Numbered from the stretch's first letter, positions 7,960 through 16,110 are shown. The stretch: 64,000 nucleotides of DNA from HGM04593 sp045636125 (GCA_045636125.1 JAZTWX010000026.1:1-64000); one strand, 5' to 3'. The notes: generated from the letters alone by a model not told the origin. Numbers and translations: made by a program.

Positions 7960-10116
7960 TTATAGATTCACGTATAACGAAAGCCCCGCTTGCAACGGCT
8001 TGCCGAGCGAGAAGAATTTGTTACCTATCGATTCGAAATAGAATGTCCTGTACTCGCGGTCGAGCAGGTTCTTGCCCCACAACGAGGCTCCGAAATGGCC
8101 TTTTTCCCACGACAGCGAGGCCGACAGCGTGCAGTAGAAAGGCTGCGAGAGGGTGTTGGCCGTGTCCCAATAGATGCGCCCAACCCCGTTGAGACCCATA
8201 GAGAGCACAAGGTGGCCGGCCACCGAGCGCGGCACGGGCAGGTTGCAGGCGGCATTAAGCGAAAAGGTCTCCTGCGGAGCATAAGGCAGGAAATTACCCG
8301 CATAATCGTAAGAATCGTCGCTGTATTTCTTGAACTTCGCGTTGGTGTAGCCATAAGCTCCATCAACGGTGAAGCGCCCGGCCTTGAACCTTGCCGACAG
8401 CTCGACACCGTAGCTGCGCGAAGAACCGGCGTTGGACATTGCACGCCCCGTGCCCGACATTACAGTCACTTGTTGGTTGGAGCAGAGAATATAGAAGAGC
8501 GCGCCGTTTATGCTCAATTTATCGTCGAAGAGCGAGAGACGGCCGCCAATCTCGCAATTCCAGCTATCCTCGGGGTGGTATTTTGTTGCCGAGACATTGC
8601 CCGTGGGTGTACCACCCAACAGTTTGTCTACCATCATATTACGCAGAATATCGGAGAAAATTTGAGTATTGAAGCCACCGGCCTTAAAGCCCTTGCGCGC
8701 CGCAGCATAAAGGCTACCGTGCTTGTGACGATAGGTTACCGACAGGCTAGGCAACAGTTCAAAGGCATCTACCGCTGTGCGGCCCACAAAATCGGTGGCA
8801 TAGGGCGTGAAGGTTGCCGAATTTATAACGCCATAATGCACCAACGAGCGGCTGCCGTAACGCATCGACGAGTATTCATAATCGAAGCGCACACCCGCAT
8901 CAAAGTCGAAAGCACCCACTGTATAACCCGCTTGGGCATAGAGCGCCGCACCGTATGCAGGGATTGTAAAATTGCTTGCAATGGTAAATTCATCCTCGGC
9001 GAGTGAGCCCCACGGGAGATTGCCAAGAATGAGATTTTCTATTCCATCCTCACGGAAATTTACGGGAGCCGACATTTTCAGGTGCTTGTAAAAGCCCGAA
9101 AGGCCCGCCTGCCAACGCCACGCACCCCCACTTGCCGACTGCACGACAACCTCCTGCGTTACCGAGTGCTCGCGCTGCGCCTGCTCCATTACAAAATAGT
9201 CGAGCGGGAGAAAATCGTTGTCGAGATGCATTTTATCGTCGGTATATTGGTAGCCGGTAACCGATGAAAAGGTGAAATTATCGAAGAAACGCTTCACCAC
9301 AAGCCCGTCGGAAAGGGAGAAGCGGCGATAGAAACACTGCTCGTTATAGGCAATGGGCAGCAAACGCCCCTCCTCAAATGGGTGATAGCCCCAGCCACCC
9401 TCGCGCAGATAGCCCGCAGTGAGGGTGTTGTCGATGCTCCATCCGCCAGCCGGGAGCCACTGGGCGCGCAGACGCACGGCCGCATTGTCGCCCCCGTCGC
9501 AATTCTCGCCACGGTAGCTGTTCTTGAAAAAGCCGTCGCTGTGATTGTAGTAAACCCCCGTCGACCAACCGAAATCATCGGCCGGGGCAGCATAATGCGC
9601 AGCCTTTACACGAATATTGCCGCCGTTGCCACCCTCCACCATAAGCCTTTTCCCTTGAAAAGTGAGCGGCGAAAGGGTTGTAACGTTTATTGCACCGCCT
9701 GCGGTGTTACGCCCCAGCAACGTACTTTGCGCGCCGCGTATCACCTGCACTTTGTCAATATCGAAAAGCTCAAAATCGTAGTTGTTCTTGTTCATCACCG
9801 GCATCTGGTCGATGCTCAACCCCACCACCGGCTGGTCGATGCGCGAACCGAAGCCACGGACATACACCGACGAGGTCATGCGCGAACCATAGTCGGGCTG
9901 AAAGAAATTAGGCGCCACTGCCGACAGTTCCTTAACGCTGTTGTAATGGCGGTTCTCAATGTCAACCCTCGACACCGTGGTAACCGAGTAGGGCTGCTTT
10001 GCCGCATCGTCGGAGAACTTCACCGACGACACAATGTCGACACCGGCCAACATAACAGTGTCGGCAGGCGAGGGCGCTATGGCAAAGAGAGAAAAAAGTA
10101 TCGTTAAAAAAGACAT
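7960..10116 (-). CDS. TonB-dependent outer-membrane receptor
   Basis: The 718-residue protein starts at ATG 10116 with a signal peptide (MSFLTILFSLFAIAPSPA); an ORF start at 10152 would precede the -7 box and is rejected. A plug domain covers about residues 35-150 (VTTVSRVDIENRHYNSVKELSAVAPNFF, VYVRGFGSRIDQPVVGLSID, VQVIRGAQSTLLGRNTAGGAINV). A 22-strand-type barrel follows, ending in an aromatic-containing beta-strand (LQAGLSLYVNL). There is no N-terminal carboxypeptidase-regulatory domain and no adjacent SusD, so it is not a SusC-type receptor; it looks more like a siderophore, heme or cobalamin receptor of the FepA/BtuB type. It appears to head the operon with the calycin-like lipoprotein and GH123 enzyme. 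Confidence 0.9.
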   Translation of the reverse strand: MSFLTILFSLFAIAPSPADTVMLAGVDIVSSVKFSDDAAKQPYSVTTVSRVDIENRHYNSVKELSAVAPNFFQPDYGSRMTSSVYVRGFGSRIDQPVVGLSIDQMPVMNKNNYDFELFDIDKVQVIRGAQSTLLGRNTAGGAINVTTLSPLTFQGKRLMVEGGNGGNIRVKAAHYAAPADDFGWSTGVYYNHSDGFFKNSYRGENCDGGDNAAVRLRAQWLPAGGWSIDNTLTAGYLREGGWGYHPFEEGRLLPIAYNEQCFYRRFSLSDGLVVKRFFDNFTFSSVTGYQYTDDKMHLDNDFLPLDYFVMEQAQREHSVTQEVVVQSASGGAWRWQAGLSGFYKHLKMSAPVNFREDGIENLILGNLPWGSLAEDEFTIASNFTIPAYGAALYAQAGYTVGAFDFDAGVRFDYEYSSMRYGSRSLVHYGVINSATFTPYATDFVGRTAVDAFELLPSLSVTYRHKHGSLYAAARKGFKAGGFNTQIFSDILRNMMVDKLLGGTPTGNVSATKYHPEDSWNCEIGGRLSLFDDKLSINGALFYILCSNQQVTVMSGTGRAMSNAGSSRSYGVELSARFKAGRFTVDGAYGYTNAKFKKYSDDSYDYAGNFLPYAPQETFSLNAACNLPVPRSVAGHLVLSMGLNGVGRIYWDTANTLSQPFYCTLSASLSWEKGHFGASLWGKNLLDREYRTFYFESIGNKFFSLGKPLQAGLSLYVNL

Positions 10117-10138
10117 TGAATCACGTGCGTTTGCATCG

Positions 10139-10146
10139 CAAAGGTA
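10139..10146 (-). promoter_or_regulatory. -7 promoter element of the TonB receptor operon
   Basis: On the minus strand this reads TACCTTTG, an exact TAnnTTTG element, 22 bases before ATG 10116. No clear -33 box at the usual 19-21 bp distance was found. Confidence 0.5.
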
Positions 10147-10212
10147 TAACAAAAAAAAGGCACGAACTATGCTTTTTTTGTTAAATAGTAAAATTATATA
10201 ATATAATCTGCT

Positions 10213-10821
10213 TTATATATAGCTGTTTTCCTTGCTTGGCAACAATTCGTTCAGCAGGGGAATGAGAACTTTCTTCAACACCTCATCGTTCAAGCGATGC
10301 TCCCCCTTGAACCAGCGGCAGCGCTCCTCGCCATAAAGGGAGGCCATGAGCGGCCGGAACTGCACAACGGGGTCCTTGTCGCCGAAAAGCCCCACGACCA
10401 ACTGCTTTTCCTGCTCATTGATACCCGCAAACTGCTCCTTCTCCATTAACTTGAAACGCTCGACAACGTTCTTGTCTATGCGGAATTCTGTTGCGCCGTC
10501 CTTTCGTTTCGACATATATTTATTGCGCCCCATTTTACCGAAAAGCAACGAGCGGGACATTTCAAAAGAGGGATTCACCACAATGCGCGGCACGCCCCAC
10601 AGCTGCTGGGTGTACATTCCACCCATTGAGGTTCCCACAACAATTTCGGGCTGTTCGCGCTCCACCGTGGCACGCAAGAGCTCCATTGCCTCGAAAGGGT
10701 CCACAGGGAGGTCGGGAGCTATTATGTTCCACTGCGGCAAGTGGCGGCGCAGGGCCATCACCGTGCCCGAGCTGCCCGACGAGGCAAAGCCGTGAACATA
10801 CATTAATTTTCGCCTTTCCAT
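10213..10821 (-). CDS. YqiA/YcfP-type alpha/beta hydrolase
   Basis: The 202-residue protein is a compact alpha/beta-hydrolase of the YqiA/UPF0227 group. It opens with the oxyanion region MYVHGFASSGSSGT. The nucleophile elbow is GTSMGG near residue 83 (VVGTSMGGMYTQQL), an acid lies in GLFGDKDPVV, and the catalytic histidine is probably in FKGEHRLNDE. Proteins of this family show esterase activity on short acyl substrates; the natural substrate is unknown. It starts 53 bp after the trpB2-type gene on the same strand with a hairpin between them, so it may be transcribed only partly with it. Confidence 0.8.
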   Translation of the reverse strand: MERRKLMYVHGFASSGSSGTVMALRRHLPQWNIIAPDLPVDPFEAMELLRATVEREQPEIVVGTSMGGMYTQQLWGVPRIVVNPSFEMSRSLLFGKMGRNKYMSKRKDGATEFRIDKNVVERFKLMEKEQFAGINEQEKQLVVGLFGDKDPVVQFRPLMASLYGEERCRWFKGEHRLNDEVLKKVLIPLLNELLPSKENSYI

Positions 10822-10846
10822 CGCGTTTTTTTCTTTATCACAGCAA

Positions 10847-10866
10847 GAGCCTGCAAGAGCAGGCTC
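10847..10866 (-). terminator. Hairpin between trpB2 and the hydrolase gene
   Basis: GAGCCTGC (10847-10854) and GCAGGCTC (10859-10866) form an eight-pair stem with an AAGA loop (plus-strand reading). It lies just after the trpB2 stop codon. The minus strand lacks a strong T-run after it, so termination may be partial. Confidence 0.45.
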
Positions 10867-10873
10867 CCATTTT

Positions 10874-12229
10874 TTATTTAATAGAATTTTCGAGGTTCTT
10901 TTCTATTTCGGCGTCGCTTATAGAGTAGTTGTTAAGGCTGCCCGAAATATACTGGTCGTACGCAGTCATATCCATAAGACCGTGGCCCGAGAGGCAGAAA
11001 AGAATAACTTTCTCCTCGCCTGTCTCTTTGCATTTTTCGGCCTCGGCAATTGCGGCGGCAATAGCGTGGCACGACTCGGGAGCGGGCACAATACCCTCGG
11101 CCTTTGCAAAGGCAAGGCCGGCATTGAACGAGTCGAGCTGGCTTATATCGGCAACCTCCATAAGGCCGTCCTTCAAAAGCTGCGACACAATTACACCCGC
11201 ACCGTGGTAGCGCAAGCCACCGGCGTGAATATTGGCGGGCTTGAAATTATGACCAAGAGAGAACATGGGCATAAGGGGCGTGTAGCCTGTCTCGTCGCCA
11301 AAATCGTAGCAGAAGCGGCCGCGTGAGAGTTTGGGGCACGACTCGGGCTCGGCAGCCACAAAACGTGTTGTCTTTCCGTCTTTTATGTTGTGACGCATAA
11401 AGGGGAACGATATTCCCGAGAAATTGGAGCCGCCACCGAAGCAGCCGATAACAACGTCGGGGTACTCGCCTGCCATCTCCATCTGCTTTTCCGCCTCGAG
11501 GCCTATGATTGTCTGGTGAAGGCTCACGTGGCTCATTACCGAACCGAGGGCATACTTGCAGTTGGGGGTTGTGCGTGCAAGCTCAACCGCCTCGCTGATG
11601 GCTGTTCCCAACGAGCCCTGGTGGTTGGGGAATTTTGTGATAATATCTTTTCCCGCACGTGTAGACATTGAGGGCGAGGGGGTTACCTGCGCGCCGAAGG
11701 TCTGCATAACGCTACGGCGGTAGGGTTTCTGCTCGTAGCTGAGCTTCACCTGATAAACGGCACATTCGAGACCGAAGGCTTTTGTTGCGTAAGAGAGTGC
11801 CGCACCCCACTGGCCTGCGCCTGTTTCGGTGGTTACGTTTGTGGTACCCTCGATTTTGCAATAATAGGCCTGGGGAATTGCCGAGTTGAGCTTGTGAGAA
11901 CCGATGGGGCTCACGCTCTCGTTCTTGAAATATATGTGAGCGGGTGTACCGAGTGCCTTTTCGAGCGCGTATGCACGCACAAGGGGGGTCGAACGGTAGT
12001 AGCGATACATCTCCTGCACGGGTTCGGGAATATCTATCCACGCATCGGTAAAGTTAAGTTCCTGACGGGCCGACTCGGCCGAGAGGAGCTTCGAAAGGCT
12101 CTCAACGGTAACGGGCTCGCGTGTCTCGGGGTCGAGCATAGGGGCGGGCTTGTTCACCATTTCGGCCTGAATATTATACCACTGTGTGGGAATTTCGTTT
12201 TCTTGCAAAAAGTAGCGTTTCTGTTTCAT
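10874..12229 (-). CDS. trpB: TrpB2-type tryptophan synthase beta chain
   Basis: The 451-residue protein starts at ATG 12229, after an in-frame upstream extension that crosses the attenuator T-run and is rejected. TrpB catalyses PLP-dependent condensation of indole with serine. The N-terminal extension with the Pro-rich segment and the length, longer than classical TrpB (about 400), fit the TrpB2 subtype, which usually works without TrpA. The PLP lysine is Lys113 in GSHKLNSA; a phosphate-binding glycine loop is CFGGGSNFSG; the substrate loop TETGAGQWG is intact. No other trp genes are nearby, so it probably salvages indole. Expression is likely controlled by the tryptophan leader peptide and terminator upstream. 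Confidence 0.92.
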   Translation of the reverse strand: MKQKRYFLQENEIPTQWYNIQAEMVNKPAPMLDPETREPVTVESLSKLLSAESARQELNFTDAWIDIPEPVQEMYRYYRSTPLVRAYALEKALGTPAHIYFKNESVSPIGSHKLNSAIPQAYYCKIEGTTNVTTETGAGQWGAALSYATKAFGLECAVYQVKLSYEQKPYRRSVMQTFGAQVTPSPSMSTRAGKDIITKFPNHQGSLGTAISEAVELARTTPNCKYALGSVMSHVSLHQTIIGLEAEKQMEMAGEYPDVVIGCFGGGSNFSGISFPFMRHNIKDGKTTRFVAAEPESCPKLSRGRFCYDFGDETGYTPLMPMFSLGHNFKPANIHAGGLRYHGAGVIVSQLLKDGLMEVADISQLDSFNAGLAFAKAEGIVPAPESCHAIAAAIAEAEKCKETGEEKVILFCLSGHGLMDMTAYDQYISGSLNNYSISDAEIEKNLENSIK

Positions 12230-12264
12230 AACTATGTATTTTTTTCTTTTTTCATTCAAAAAGG

Positions 12265-12292
12265 AAAGACCGGCCACGTGAGGCCGGTCTTT
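12265..12292 (-). terminator. trp attenuator terminator
   Basis: AAAGACCGGCC and GGCCGGTCTTT form an 11-pair stem around a six-base loop, followed on the minus strand by CCTTTTTG. It lies between the Trp-rich leader peptide and trpB2. CGTGAG at the leader peptide's stop codon can pair with CTCACG in this hairpin, giving a candidate antiterminator. Confidence 0.8.
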
Positions 12293-12325
12293 GTATTGTA
12301 TGCGTTAATGGATACAAGGCACCGC

Positions 12326-12382
12326 TCACGAGTTTTTACCCAAGAGACGCCACCACCAATTACCGTTAACACGCTTATTCAT
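12326..12382 (-). CDS. Tryptophan leader peptide (attenuation)
   Basis: This 18-residue ORF reads MNKRVNGNWWWRLLGKNS, ATG 12382 to TGA 12326. Three consecutive Trp codons occupy 12350-12358. Together with a consensus promoter upstream and a strong terminator hairpin 34 bp downstream, it forms a textbook trp attenuator: ribosomes stalled at the Trp codons when charged tRNA-Trp is scarce would allow an antiterminator and trpB2 expression. It is too short for routine gene calling. Confidence 0.85.
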   Translation of the reverse strand: MNKRVNGNWWWRLLGKNS

Positions 12383-12403
12383 TGTTCTGTTTTTTTGTCG
12401 TTG

Positions 12404-12434
12404 CGAAGATATATATATTTTTTATACTCGCAAA
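12404..12434 (-). promoter_or_regulatory. Promoter of the trp leader and trpB2
   Basis: On the minus strand TTTG (12434-12431) and TATCTTCG (12411-12404) are 19 bp apart. The -7 box differs from TAnnTTTG by one base. The leader peptide ATG follows 22 bases later. Confidence 0.7.
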
Positions 12435-12459
12435 TAATAAATATTGTTTTTTGCGGCCG

Positions 12460-13161
12460 CTATTCGAAATAGAATGTGAGAACCACCATTTTAGACGCTA
12501 TGCGGTCGACCGAGCGGGTGTATTTAAGGTAATTGTCGTCGAGCAGGTCACTGCGGTCCTTTTCAAGCACATCGGCAAGGCTGAACGCAAATTTAAGCTC
12601 GGGGATGAGTTTGAAGAAGGGCAGGTAAAAGTCGCAACCAAAGCCCACCTCAACCATATAGTCGAACTTTTTGAGGAGGATGGGGCGCTGTTTTTTCACC
12701 GTGAGGTTGAGCATCGGGCTCACACCGGCAATGAGATAGGGGCGGTAATTGTTGAAACGCTCGGCAGCATATTTCACGTGCAGCGGCAACGCTATATAGG
12801 TTGTCTTCACCTGCTGGCGCTCCCTTGCGGCGCTGTTCTGCTCACGGAATATTATTGTATTCTGCCCGAAATGCATTGTGGGCAGTGCGCGGAGCGAAAA
12901 ATTGTCGTTCAGGCGCAGGTCGGCAAGCACGCCCACAGTGAAGCCGGGGTTATACGAGGCAATGTCGGCGTACCATTGCTCGCCACCGTCGGCCACAAAG
13001 CCGTTGTTATAGAATTCCATATCCTGCATGTGCAGGCCCACAAAAAAACCGTAGTGCAAGCGACGGTAATCGATGTAGGGCTTGTTCTGCACCTTGCGCT
13101 GCTGCGAAAAGAGCGCGAGCGGCAAGGTTGCCAGCAGTAATATGTAGAAAATTCTCTTCAT
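12460..13161 (-). CDS. porT: T9SS outer-membrane protein PorT
   Basis: The 233-residue protein has a signal peptide (MKRIFYILLLATLPLALFSQ) and then the opening typical of PorT: KVQNKPYIDYRRLHYGFFVGLHMQDMEF in sequence terms, beginning at about residue 23. The rest is a set of alternating beta strands ending in an aromatic terminal strand (MVVLTFYFE), fitting an eight-strand barrel. PorT is required for type IX secretion in Porphyromonas gingivalis. PorU and PorV lie in the same window about 28 kb away. It is transcribed alone or ahead of the trp leader, which has its own promoter. No signal of regulation is evident. Confidence 0.85.
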   Translation of the reverse strand: MKRIFYILLLATLPLALFSQQRKVQNKPYIDYRRLHYGFFVGLHMQDMEFYNNGFVADGGEQWYADIASYNPGFTVGVLADLRLNDNFSLRALPTMHFGQNTIIFREQNSAARERQQVKTTYIALPLHVKYAAERFNNYRPYLIAGVSPMLNLTVKKQRPILLKKFDYMVEVGFGCDFYLPFFKLIPELKFAFSLADVLEKDRSDLLDDNYLKYTRSVDRIASKMVVLTFYFE

Positions 13162-13318
13162 AGCTATTTTTTAACGCGGCAACGGCCTGCTTATTGTGCA
13201 GAGAAGAAAAAAGAGTTTTTTCAATTGTAAAATAATGTTAAAATCACGGTTTGTATTACTGCTTATTATAAAAAGCAGTATATTCGTGCTCGATAAAACA
13301 ATTTTAAAATTTACAACT

Positions 13319-13486
13319 ATGGCTTACGTTATTTCAGATGACTGCGTTGCTTGCGGTACTTGCATCGACGAGTGCCCCCAGGGTGCAATTTCAGAGGGTG
13401 AGAAATATTCTATCAACCCCGAGTTGTGCATCGACTGCGGTTCTTGTGCAAGTGTTTGTCCTTCTGAGGCAATTCACGAGGGTTAA
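13319..13486 (+). CDS. 2[4Fe-4S] ferredoxin
   Basis: The 55-residue protein contains two classical iron-sulfur motifs: CVACGTCIDECP and CIDCGSCASVCP, i.e. two CxxCxxCxxxCP sets. This is a clostridial-type low-potential electron carrier in the cytoplasm. The start is ATG 13319 (MAYVISDD), which matches the family; an in-frame extension back to 13196 would add 41 hydrophobic, low-quality residues and is rejected. It is monocistronic, with a strong terminator 25 bp downstream and a divergent neighbour (porT). Confidence 0.95.
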   Translation: MAYVISDDCVACGTCIDECPQGAISEGEKYSINPELCIDCGSCASVCPSEAIHEG

Positions 13487-13510
13487 TTAACGCTGTAAAC
13501 AAAAACAGAG

Positions 13511-13540
13511 AAACAGCCTGCCCACAAGGGCAGGCTGTTT
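13511..13540 (+). terminator. Ferredoxin terminator
   Basis: AAACAGCCTGCCC and GGGCAGGCTGTTT form a perfect 13-pair stem with a four-base loop, 25 bp after the ferredoxin stop codon. Confidence 0.85.
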
Positions 13541-13575
13541 TCAAATGTCCACCATAATTAATTGCACAATAACAA

Positions 13576-13668
13576 ATGAAATTACTTGTTCACATAATAC
13601 TGAAATCACTGCTCCTCACCGCAATAGGTGTGGCAGTCTATTTTATATTCATAAACTTTATTGCATAA
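13576..13668 (+). CDS. Possible 30-residue single-helix membrane peptide
   Basis: ATG 13576 to TAA 13668 encodes 30 residues that are almost wholly hydrophobic (KSLLLTAIGVAVYFIFINFIA) after a short basic start (MKLLVHIILK). It fits one membrane helix. The ORF lies alone between two terminator hairpins (13511-13540 and 13690-13727), which would isolate a small transcript. No homologue is recognised, no strong promoter is seen, and chance occurrence is possible. Confidence 0.4.
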   Translation: MKLLVHIILKSLLLTAIGVAVYFIFINFIA

Positions 13669-13689
13669 AAAGGAGGAATTAACACATAC

Positions 13690-13727
13690 AAAAAACAGAT
13701 GCAGGAAAATTCCTGCATCTGTTTTTT
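13690..13727. terminator. Bidirectional terminator
   Basis: AAAAACAGATGCAGGA and TCCTGCATCTGTTTTT form a 16-pair stem with an AAAT loop, flanked by A and T runs. It can serve both the small plus-strand ORF and the BspA gene ending at 13745. Confidence 0.85.
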
Positions 13728-13744
13728 GTAGTTATAAACAACTA

Positions 13745-15331
13745 TTACTGCACAAGCACCTTTTTACCGTTGTATATATAAATACCTTTTGTGGGATTTT
13801 CAACCACGCTACCCTTAAGGTCGTAATAGGTATCACGCAAGCAATTGAACGAATCGTCGGCTTCTATTTCGTCGATATCAGTATAGTCCATCTCCACAAT
13901 ATTGGTAAAGTTCTTCCAATAAGCCACAGCTTGATAAGCTCCCTTCGCACCTAATGGCACATAGAGCATTGCTGAATAATCACTAAAAGTATCACTTGAG
14001 ATAGTGGCGGGCGTTTCAGATAAAGAATATATTTCTTTGAGGCCGGTGCAACGATAGAACGCATAATCTCCGATGCTTGTTACACTATTGGGGATTGTGA
14101 TGCTTGTGAGGCCGGTGCAATAACTGAACGCACCACTTCCTATACCCAATGTTCCTTCTTTAATGGTAATAGATGTGTTTTGGGGCATTGTACCTTTATA
14201 CTTATACAATACTTTGCCTGCATAAACCAAACCGTCAGGTTGATTATTATACCACGCTGTGCCATCGAACGCATCTTCTCCAATGCTTGTTACACTATTA
14301 CCGATTGTTACGCCGGTGAGGCTGCTGCAATTATAGAACGCATAATCTTTAATTTCTGTAACACCATCGGGGATTACAAAATTTGTTACCTTTTCACCAT
14401 TCAAATAGAGGTTATGGGCATAATATAAGGGGTTGGAAACAGAACCTTCAAAATCTATTTTGCACCAAGCGGCAAGGTCGCTTATATGTACCTCTTTGAG
14501 GCCGCTGCAACGATAGAACGCATATCTTCCAATGCTTGTTACGCTATTGGGGATTGTGATGCCGGTGAGGCCGCTGCAATCGTAGAACGCATATTTTCCA
14601 ATGCTTGTTACGCTATTGGGGATTGTGATGCCGATGAGGCCGCTGCAATCGTAGAACGCAGAATTTACTATACCCAATGTTCCTTCTTTAATGGTAATAG
14701 ATGTGTTTTTGGGCATTGTACCTTTATACTTATACAATACTTTGCCTGCATAAACCAAACCGTCAGGTTGATTATTATACCACGCTGTGCCATAGAACGC
14801 ATCATCTCCAATGCTGGTTACGCTATTAGGGATTGTGATGCTGGTGAGGCCGATGCAATTATAGAACGCACCATCTCCAATGCTTGTCACGCTATTAGGG
14901 ATTGTTACGCCGGTGAGGCCGGTGCAACCAGAGAACGCAGAATTTCCAATGCTTGTTACGCTATTGGGGATTGTGATGCCGATGAGGCCGCTGCAACCAT
15001 AGAACGCATCATATCCTACGCTTGTTACACTATTAGGGATTATAAGTTCACCGGTGAGGCCGCTGCAACTCCGGAACGCACTGTTTCCAATGCTTGTTAC
15101 GCTATAAGCAGCATTATTATAAGTAACCATTGAGGGAATAACCACACTGCCGGTGTATTCATTGCCGTACTCGTAGTAGCTACCTCCTTTATACGTTACC
15201 TCCACCGTTTTTGCGGTGGCATCGGTGATGTTGTAATAAATTCCATCGACCTCGAAGTCGTGGGCACTTGCGCCCGTAGCTGTTATTAATAATAACGCTA
15301 CAAAGAATGTTTTTAACAGATTAGTATTCAT
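13745..15331 (-). CDS. BspA-like leucine-rich repeat surface protein, possible T9SS cargo
   Basis: The 528-residue protein starts at ATG 15331 with a signal peptide (MNTNLLKTFFVALLLITATGASA). Residues 24-75 form a beta-rich cap (YYNITDATAKTVEVTYKGG). About a dozen LRR_5 units of the kind ITIPNSVTSIGxxAFxxCxGL follow. Two units carry the same insertion (GTAWYNNQPDGLVYAGK...), reflecting a 150-bp duplication. The protein ends YYDLKGSVVENPTKGIYIYNGKKVLVQ in pattern, a tail like those of T9SS-sorted proteins, though shorter than the full domain. BspA-type proteins bind host matrix or other bacteria, but the ligand is unknown here. The cap is closely similar to that of the kinase-LRR protein ending at 49617. 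A TAAATTTG element lies upstream at 15370-15377. Confidence 0.85.
   Translation of the reverse strand: MNTNLLKTFFVALLLITATGASAHDFEVDGIYYNITDATAKTVEVTYKGGSYYEYGNEYTGSVVIPSMVTYNNAAYSVTSIGNSAFRSCSGLTGELIIPNSVTSVGYDAFYGCSGLIGITIPNSVTSIGNSAFSGCTGLTGVTIPNSVTSIGDGAFYNCIGLTSITIPNSVTSIGDDAFYGTAWYNNQPDGLVYAGKVLYKYKGTMPKNTSITIKEGTLGIVNSAFYDCSGLIGITIPNSVTSIGKYAFYDCSGLTGITIPNSVTSIGRYAFYRCSGLKEVHISDLAAWCKIDFEGSVSNPLYYAHNLYLNGEKVTNFVIPDGVTEIKDYAFYNCSSLTGVTIGNSVTSIGEDAFDGTAWYNNQPDGLVYAGKVLYKYKGTMPQNTSITIKEGTLGIGSGAFSYCTGLTSITIPNSVTSIGDYAFYRCTGLKEIYSLSETPATISSDTFSDYSAMLYVPLGAKGAYQAVAYWKNFTNIVEMDYTDIDEIEADDSFNCLRDTYYDLKGSVVENPTKGIYIYNGKKVLVQ
14141..14291. repeat. Internal duplication copy A in the BspA gene
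   Basis: This segment is nearly identical to 14669-14819, in the same orientation 528 bp away. Both begin at TATACCCAAT and run through the same insertion module, differing at only a few bases. Confidence 0.8.
14669..14819. repeat. Internal duplication copy B in the BspA gene
   Basis: This is the second copy of the segment at 14141-14291. The high identity suggests recent duplication or gene conversion within the repeat region. Confidence 0.8.
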
Positions 15332-15446
15332 AGTACTTGGTCTATTTATTGTCGTTTCGCTATTTGCCACAAATTTATACATTTTTTTACAATTAGTGCC
15401 ATAGAATAATCTTATTTCTCCTTTATATCACATATTTTGAAAAAAA

Positions 15447-15472
15447 ATCCGACGCGCTGTAGCGCGTCGGAT
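15447..15472 (-). terminator. Rubrerythrin terminator
   Basis: ATCCGACGCGCT and AGCGCGTCGGAT form a perfect 12-pair stem. On the minus strand an eight-base T-run follows directly, 27 bp after the rubrerythrin stop codon. Confidence 0.9.
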
Positions 15473-15498
15473 AGTAAATGTTTGCGGGAGAGTATTTA

Positions 15499-16038
15499 TC
15501 AATAATTCTCGGGCTTGATTTGGAAATAAGCTTTGGGGTGAACGCAAACGGGGCACACCTCGGGAGCCATCTTGCCAAAATGCAAATGACCACAGTTGCG
15601 GCACTGCCATACGCACTCCTTGTCGCGGCTGAACACTGTTCCGTTCTGCACGTTCTGCAAGAGTTTCTTGTAACGCTCCTCGTGAGTAGCCTCAACCTTT
15701 GCAACAGCCTCGAACATTGCGGCAATTTCAACAAAGCCCTCTTCGCGAGCCTCTTTTGCCATTGTGGGGTACATGTCGGTCCACTCGTAGTTCTCGCCTG
15801 CAGCAGCGTCTACAAGGTTCTCGGCTGTTCCCTCAATACCGTGAACGAGCTTGAACCACAATTTAGCGTGCTCTTTCTCCTGCTCTGCTGTCTCCATGAG
15901 GATAGCTGCAATCTGCTCAAAACCCTCTTTTTTAGCCTTGCTTGCGTAGTATGTATACTTGTTACGAGCCTGGCTCTCACCTGCGAATGCCGCCCAAAGG
16001 TTAGCTTCGGTTTTTGTTCCTTTCAATGATTTATCCAT
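15499..16038 (-). CDS. rbr: Rubrerythrin
   Basis: The 179-residue protein is a cytoplasmic non-heme diiron peroxidase protecting anaerobes from hydrogen peroxide. The four-helix bundle shows the paired metal motifs ExxxR near residue 21 (GESQAR), ExxEH at residues 51-55 (TAEQEKEHA), a third Glu in REEGFVEIA, and ExxH (VEATHEERY). A C-terminal rubredoxin-like domain contains CRNCGH and CPVC. It is monocistronic, with a promoter 42 bp upstream and a strong terminator. Its electron donor would be a rubredoxin or a similar carrier. Confidence 0.97.
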   Translation of the reverse strand: MDKSLKGTKTEANLWAAFAGESQARNKYTYYASKAKKEGFEQIAAILMETAEQEKEHAKLWFKLVHGIEGTAENLVDAAAGENYEWTDMYPTMAKEAREEGFVEIAAMFEAVAKVEATHEERYKKLLQNVQNGTVFSRDKECVWQCRNCGHLHFGKMAPEVCPVCVHPKAYFQIKPENY

Positions 16039-16079
16039 AGTTCCAAATGTGTTTTAAGTTAATTTCTGTGCAATTATCG

Positions 16080-16110
16080 AAAATTTACGTGAAATACGCA
16101 ATAGCACAAG
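16080..16110 (-). promoter_or_regulatory. Rubrerythrin promoter
   Basis: On the minus strand CTTG (16110-16107) and TAAATTTT (16087-16080) are separated by 19 bp, one base away from TAnnTTTG. The rubrerythrin ATG is about 40 bases downstream. Confidence 0.5.
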
